A stretch of DNA of 64,000 nt from Psychrobacter urativorans (lineage in GTDB: Bacteria > Pseudomonadota > Gammaproteobacteria > Pseudomonadales > Moraxellaceae). The notes beneath the pieces are model-generated. The model saw only the letters and a program-made list of their open reading frames with translations. It did no database searches and had not been told where the DNA came from. Shown here piece by piece: positions 59,328-64,000 of the stretch. Numbering within the stretch: position 1 is the first letter of the stretch; the number at the start of each line of letters is the position of its first letter. The stretch is from positions 1-64,000 of the forward strand of contig NZ_CAJHBT010000006.1 of NCBI RefSeq assembly GCF_904846675.1, given 5' to 3'. The position numbers and the translations under genes were made by a program.

Positions 59328-62300
59328 ATGGCATACAAAAAACGCTTTGATACCAGCAGCGCCTATGATCAGTTGATTATATTGGTGTTTTTGCCGATTT
59401 GTGTTTTGGCGGCAGTCGGTGGTATGTTGGTGTTTTATGAAACTATGCGCGCCAGTGAGTCGGAGCAAAAAGCCTTAGCGGAGGCTGTGTTGATTCGTTA
59501 TAAACCGATGGTTACTGAGCTGATTCCGGCATTGCTTGAGCAAGAGCGCCAACAATTAAAAGACAATGAAAAAACAGCGGAGCAAATCGTCAATGGCGTG
59601 GCGTCTGCCAGTCAGTCCGCGCTCGAAACCAGTGTGAAGAATTCGCAGTTGCCAATATCGCAGGTGCACTCCGACCACTATATTAGCGCCCGTGGTGGCA
59701 GACTTAGCAGTGCCGTGCTCTCAGAAGGAGCGCTCGGTGGGGTAAAGACACCAACGGCATCTAGTACGGTAATCATTGATGAGAACCGTGCTAATTCTAA
59801 TATTGCCCCACAGGGGGCAATGGCGACGCTGGTGGCCATTCGCGATAAGCTCAGCCGTATGCAATCTGAGCAGCACGTGCAGCGCATAGCCATCATCAAT
59901 GAGAACAATCAAGTGCTAGCGACAGTGGGCTACGGCGTCAATGAAACTTGGCCAACGATAGATGCCACGCAAAATTTTTTATCGCAGCAAGCCACACCTA
60001 TCGGTACCGCTTATGGCAGTGCATTGGGCGAGTTTGAGGGGCAACGGCTGTGGTTATTGGTCGATATGGACAATGAGCCATTATATATCGCCCGCTATCG
60101 TATCGCTATGGCGCTAGTGATTACTGGTCTATTGACTATTTTAATTTTATTGTTAAGTCTAAACATCTACGCCAAGCGCTGGATTGCGCCTATTTATGAG
60201 CTACGCCTGCAACTACAGCGAACCCATGTAGATAATTTATATAAGCCCATTCCGGTGGAATCTGATGGCGAGCTGAACTTACTACAGCAAGATTTGGTCA
60301 AGACTTTGCGGCGACTGCACTCAAGCTTTCAAGAACTAACAGACCACGCGGAACAAACCGAAGATGACTTGCGCCTCGCTTTTGATGAGATGGAAATGCA
60401 AAATATCTCCATTCGTAACTCCCGTGATGCGGCTATTTCAACCAGCCAATCTAAGTCAGCATTTTTGGCCAATATCAGCCATGAGCTGCGCACGCCACTG
60501 AACAGTATTGACGGTTTTATTAATTTGCTGGCGCGTCACGGTGAGCTGAACGCGGAACAAGATTTATACGTGCAAACCATTCGTAAATCCTCCGCGCATT
60601 TATTGGCATTGGTTAATGATGTTCTTGATTTTTCCAAAATTGAAGCGGGTAAATTGTTACTTGACCGTCACGAGTTTGATTTATATGACACTATTTATGA
60701 TGTTGTCGATATGCTCTCGCCAGTGTCTGCAGAAAAAGGTCTGCGTGTTGCGGTATTATTTTATAACGATGTGCCGATGCGTATCAACGGCGATGCCTTA
60801 CGCCTTAAGCAAGTGCTGACCAATATTGTCGGTAATGCCATCAAATTCACTGATAGTGGGGACGTGGTGGTGCGTGTCAGCTTGGATGATTATCAAGATA
60901 ATTATCTCATGATTAGCGTCCAAGATAGCGGTAAGGGTATTTCTCTTGCCGATCAAAAAATGCTGTTTCAGAGCTTTAGCCAAGGTGATCCGTCTATCAC
61001 CCGTCAATATGGTGGTACTGGATTAGGCTTAGTGATATCCAAGCAATTGACGCGCTTGATGGGCGGTGATATTGGCTTTTATGATAATGCGCAAGAAAAT
61101 ATTGCCAATCAAGGGGCGACATTTTGGTTTCGGATGCCCGCCCATGTTGACGTCTTAGAAGCGGCAACGGGTCAAACTATTGCGCTGCCGGTGCTTGCGC
61201 CACTAGCGAGCGCATCCGATGAGTTTCATGTATTGGTTTGGATTAACCATGCCGCGTCCCGTCAAGTGCTCAAAGCCAGCCTGCAAAATTTGCCCATTCA
61301 TTTAACCCAAGCCAACTCCTTGCCAGGGGTCCTCGAATCGCTTAAAGAGCGCGGCAATTATTGGGATTGGGTGATTGTCGATAATGATACTAAAGATGAC
61401 ATGATGGCACTGCTCAAACAGATCCGTTTGCATTATCAAGGGAAACTTGCCGTCTTTGGCTATCAAGTTACCGCTGACCAAGCATTGCTCAACCGTTATC
61501 AAGCCAATATATTATATGAGCCATTAGATAAGCGCCAACTGTATGGCATGCTCGACACCCAAAAGAAAAGCCAAACGGTACAGAATCAAGCGCCGCGCTG
61601 GAATGGGGTGACGGTATTAGCGGTTGATGACCACTTGCCCAATTTATTAGTATTAGATGCGCTTCTTAGTGAGTTGGGTATTAACGTCATTACGGCTAAT
61701 AGTGGCTTTGATGCGATTGAGCTGATTAGTAAACAACAAACCAAAAATATAAAAACCTCTAAAACCACTCCGCAAAACTTATCGAATAAAACTCAAATCT
61801 CTAAAGCAGAAGCCCGCGCACAAGTGAGTAAAGCGGCTACTAATTCTGGCAACAGTAGCAATAATAGTGAACAAAACGAAAGCTTGAACGATGATAAAAA
61901 CAATGCTGATAAAAAACTGCATGCTAAAAATGATAGTGATAAAGATGATATCGACTTAATTTTTATGGACATTCAAATGCCGCGCATGTCAGGGCGCGCT
62001 GCTGCTGAGCAAATTCGTAAAATCGAAAACCCTGATAAGCGCATTCCTATCATTGCCTTAACCGCGCATGGATTATCTGATGAGCGTGACAAATTAATCA
62101 CCAGCGGCATTGATGACTATGTCGGTAAACCCATTAGCCAGCCACAACTGCTACAAGTGCTACAAAAATGGCTAGGGCGCACGGCAACCTCACAGGCCAA
62201 TACAGCAGCACCCACTAATTCTACGCCGCAGAAAATGCTACAAACTATGCCGCAATCACAATACGCTGCGCAAAATGCGTTGGCTCAAGACGACTCAAAT

Positions 62301-63068
62301 CACAAGCTTGCCTTTCCAAAACTGTTAACAGAAAGTACGGCAGTCAATACCCTTGATAATGTAAGCCATGATTCCAGCACTAGCGTCGCGATTAGTACCA
62401 AGCCAAGTGCACGCCAAGCCGATAAAAATATGGCACGTCCGCTGTCGCTCAAAAAAATCCGTGATAACTATATGCGTGATATCAAGCCGCGTGACGACTA
62501 TCTGCGTGAACCTAAACGCACGACTCAGCCACGCTATAAAAGCTTGCAATACCAAGACCAACCTCAAGACTCAGGGATTGAGGCAATGACTGAAGAGGAA
62601 AGTCAATCGTCAGACTATCCTCTATCAGATAGCCGCTTAAAAATCAGTGCTATAGACGATTTAGATATTTTAGATTGGCAAGATGCCTTGACGCGCTCAG
62701 CGAATAAACCAGATTTGGCCGCCACGCTTATTATTATGATGCTCGATAGCATTACTAGTGAAAAAGAGGCGTTAACCCAAGCATGGCAAGCACATGACCG
62801 CAGTGAGCTGGGTCAAATTTCCCATCGTATTTTGGGCGCAAGCCGCTATACCGGTGTACCGCAACTGCGACAAGCCAGTCAGAACCTAGAAGACAAATGC
62901 TTATTAAACAGTCAACACACCACGCCAGCACAATTTGCAATGCTCAAACCGCATTATGACGCCTTAATGCTAGCGCTGAGCAATTTACAGATGCTTGATT
63001 TGGGCCCTTATCCGCAGCTCAATTACCATCGTCTCAGTGAAGATGACATGACATGGAAAATGATTTAA
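59328..63068 (+). CDS. gacS: GacS/BarA-type tripartite hybrid sensor kinase
   Basis: Inner-membrane hybrid histidine kinase that signals to the response regulator GacA/UvrY. Two transmembrane segments (about 12-35 and 260-285) enclose a periplasmic domain. HAMP, a histidine kinase domain (N-I-S-H-E-L-R-T-P, His near 385), ATPase boxes (N-A-I-K-F-T, D-S-G-K-G-I, G-G-T-G-L-G-L), a receiver (Asp near 881 in F-M-D-I-Q-M-P) and an Hpt domain (His near 1166 in I-S-H-R-I-L-G-A-S) follow. A K/N/S-rich insertion of about 70 residues splits the receiver before its Asp, and a long linker of about 190 residues precedes Hpt. ATG 59328 is preferred, though a GGAG lies 12 nt upstream; the frame extends to 59268. 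Confidence 0.92.
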   Translation: MAYKKRFDTSSAYDQLIILVFLPICVLAAVGGMLVFYETMRASESEQKALAEAVLIRYKPMVTELIPALLEQERQQLKDNEKTAEQIVNGVASASQSALETSVKNSQLPISQVHSDHYISARGGRLSSAVLSEGALGGVKTPTASSTVIIDENRANSNIAPQGAMATLVAIRDKLSRMQSEQHVQRIAIINENNQVLATVGYGVNETWPTIDATQNFLSQQATPIGTAYGSALGEFEGQRLWLLVDMDNEPLYIARYRIAMALVITGLLTILILLLSLNIYAKRWIAPIYELRLQLQRTHVDNLYKPIPVESDGELNLLQQDLVKTLRRLHSSFQELTDHAEQTEDDLRLAFDEMEMQNISIRNSRDAAISTSQSKSAFLANISHELRTPLNSIDGFINLLARHGELNAEQDLYVQTIRKSSAHLLALVNDVLDFSKIEAGKLLLDRHEFDLYDTIYDVVDMLSPVSAEKGLRVAVLFYNDVPMRINGDALRLKQVLTNIVGNAIKFTDSGDVVVRVSLDDYQDNYLMISVQDSGKGISLADQKMLFQSFSQGDPSITRQYGGTGLGLVISKQLTRLMGGDIGFYDNAQENIANQGATFWFRMPAHVDVLEAATGQTIALPVLAPLASASDEFHVLVWINHAASRQVLKASLQNLPIHLTQANSLPGVLESLKERGNYWDWVIVDNDTKDDMMALLKQIRLHYQGKLAVFGYQVTADQALLNRYQANILYEPLDKRQLYGMLDTQKKSQTVQNQAPRWNGVTVLAVDDHLPNLLVLDALLSELGINVITANSGFDAIELISKQQTKNIKTSKTTPQNLSNKTQISKAEARAQVSKAATNSGNSSNNSEQNESLNDDKNNADKKLHAKNDSDKDDIDLIFMDIQMPRMSGRAAAEQIRKIENPDKRIPIIALTAHGLSDERDKLITSGIDDYVGKPISQPQLLQVLQKWLGRTATSQANTAAPTNSTPQKMLQTMPQSQYAAQNALAQDDSNHKLAFPKLLTESTAVNTLDNVSHDSSTSVAISTKPSARQADKNMARPLSLKKIRDNYMRDIKPRDDYLREPKRTTQPRYKSLQYQDQPQDSGIEAMTEEESQSSDYPLSDSRLKISAIDDLDILDWQDALTRSANKPDLAATLIIMMLDSITSEKEALTQAWQAHDRSELGQISHRILGASRYTGVPQLRQASQNLEDKCLLNSQHTTPAQFAMLKPHYDALMLALSNLQMLDLGPYPQLNYHRLSEDDMTWKMI

Positions 63069-63128
63069 TGGTATTAACAAGTAGCTGTTTCATAAAATAG
63101 GGTGTTGATGAAGTAGGGAGGAGTTTAG

Positions 63129-63187
63129 CTATCAATAACACTTATTTATGAGGAACTGCTCCTAACTTTATGGTCAGTTATTGATAG
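63129..63187. repeat. 11-bp inverted repeat after gacS
   Basis: CTATCAATAAC (63129-63139) and GTTATTGATAG (63177-63187) are perfect complements separated by 37 nt, with a small AGGA/TCCT stem inside. It may be a large hairpin or a protein-binding site in the 230-bp spacer. There is no T-run. Confidence 0.45.
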
Positions 63188-63298
63188 GGCAGTGTTGATG
63201 TAAGCCTGCTAAGATTAATGAGTTATCGATAGTTGTCATTGTTATTTGTCTGCCCTACTATTCACCTACTACTGTTTTTGCTATTAAGGATTGTCGTC

Positions 63299-64000
63299 AT
63301 GCACGCTGTTGCCACTCATCAGTATCAGACGCTACAAGTCAGCGTTACCGAAAATATCTTAACCATCACCTTAAATCGTCCGCACAAAAAAAATGCCATG
63401 AACCTTGAGATGATGCATGAGCTGATTAAAGTTGCGACACAGGTTAGCATGGATAAAAAACTACGGGCGGTCATTATTAACGGCACTGAGAATACCTTTT
63501 GTGCCGGTATTGATTTGGGTGATTTGAATCAACCCAAAAACCAAGCCTATGCCTTTTGGGAGCTGATTAAACCGTGCCAAAGTTTATTTCAACGAGTGTG
63601 TTTGGTTTGGCGTGATGTGCCAGTGCCCGCGATTTCGGTGTTAAAAGGTCACTGTCTTGGCGCAGGATTACAACTGGCATTGGCTTGCGATGTGCGTATC
63701 AGTCATCCCGATTGTAAGCTGTCAATTATGGAAGCCAAGTGGGGCCTAGTGCCAGATATGGGACTCACCCAATCGGCGCTGGGCGTGGTGCGTGCAGACG
63801 TACTAAAAGAGCTGGCGATGAGCGCTCGTATTATTGATGGAGAATGCGCTAAGCAATTGGGTCTCGTGAGCCATTGTAGCAATGCCCCGTTAGAGCATGC
63901 ACAAATACTTGCTGCTGAATTTGCAGAACGCTCTCCCGATGCGGTGCTGGCTAGTAAGCGAGTTATTAATGCCATGTATCAGCAGTCCGCAATGACCCTT
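63299..64000 (+). CDS. Enoyl-CoA hydratase/isomerase family protein, truncated by window end
   Basis: Crotonase-superfamily enzyme, first 234 codons only; the frame is still open at 64000. L-N-R-P-H-K-K-N-A-M near residue 23, the first oxyanion segment F-C-A-G-I-D-L near 67, and L-K-G-H-C-L-G-A-G-L-Q-L-A-L near 116 are present. The E-A-K-W-G-L-V-P-D-M-G segment near 145 carries the Glu and Asp positions typical of delta(3,5)-delta(2,4)-dienoyl-CoA isomerases or hydratases. The exact substrate is unknown. AAGGA lies 8 nt before the ATG. It is distinct from the liuC hydratase earlier in the window. Confidence 0.88.
   Translation, partial: MHAVATHQYQTLQVSVTENILTITLNRPHKKNAMNLEMMHELIKVATQVSMDKKLRAVIINGTENTFCAGIDLGDLNQPKNQAYAFWELIKPCQSLFQRVCLVWRDVPVPAISVLKGHCLGAGLQLALACDVRISHPDCKLSIMEAKWGLVPDMGLTQSALGVVRADVLKELAMSARIIDGECAKQLGLVSHCSNAPLEHAQILAAEFAERSPDAVLASKRVINAMYQQSAMTL

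Overview
The window is a 64 kb piece of a gammaproteobacterial chromosome of the Moraxellaceae, most probably Psychrobacter. The reasons are the moderate to low GC, the Pseudomonadales-type neighbourhoods (smc-zipA-ligA; lepA-lepB-DUF4845-rnc-era-recO-pdxJ; birA-coaX; relA-rlmD-cysM divergent from gacS/barA), and many core proteins carrying N/S/T/D/K-rich disordered extensions. I recognise no integrase, transposase, phage module or CRISPR array.

Layout. 1-5.6 kb: a membrane-anchored hypothetical gene, hslO, and the gltIJKL glutamate/aspartate ABC transporter. 5.6-8.1 kb: a short-chain dehydrogenase whose natural start is separated from its body by a dnaX-like slippery heptamer, then a rubredoxin reductase-like flavoprotein. 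8.2-17.5 kb: a leucine/isovalerate catabolic cluster (acyl-CoA ligase, both methylcrotonyl-CoA carboxylase subunits, methylglutaconyl-CoA hydratase, HMG-CoA lyase, isovaleryl-CoA dehydrogenase) behind one good promoter. 17.6-19.5 kb: birA-coaX on the minus strand, supplying biotinylation and CoA precursor synthesis next to the biotin- and CoA-dependent pathway. 19.7-21.5 kb: a TauE/SafE exporter and an AT-rich AbiJ-NTD4/HEPN-type gene. 21.6-29.1 kb: smc, zipA, ligA. 29.1-31.5 kb: AT-rich accessory genes (a second HEPN-like protein and two lipoproteins). 31.7-38.6 kb: YgiQ radical SAM protein, an Lrp regulator divergent from RarD, smpB, coaD, a YfhL-type ferredoxin, RNase P RNA and tRNA-Met. 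39-46.2 kb: the lepA to pdxJ run. 46.2-51.4 kb: a FimT/GspH-like pseudopilin without a normal start codon, an OmpA-family porin, typA and an exported small protein. 51.6-64 kb: mutM, relA, rlmD, a PolB-like exonuclease and cysM on the minus strand, then the GacS/BarA hybrid kinase and a window-truncated crotonase on the plus strand.

Most of the window is ordinary housekeeping chromosome. The items most worth a second look are: (i) the A-AAA-AAG slippery site at 5881-5887, where a -1 shift fuses the ATG with the good ribosome binding site to the dehydrogenase frame; (ii) two interlocked perfect inverted repeats (12 and 13 bp, order A-B-A'-B') between zipA and ligA; (iii) two solitary AT-rich genes with HEPN-type Rx4-5H motifs on either side of smc-zipA-ligA, one with the AbiJ_NTD4 signature of abortive-infection proteins; and (iv) the pseudopilin reading frame that lacks any ATG, GTG or TTG before its prepilin motif. 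All functional calls rest on motif recognition by eye. No database search or folding calculation was run.
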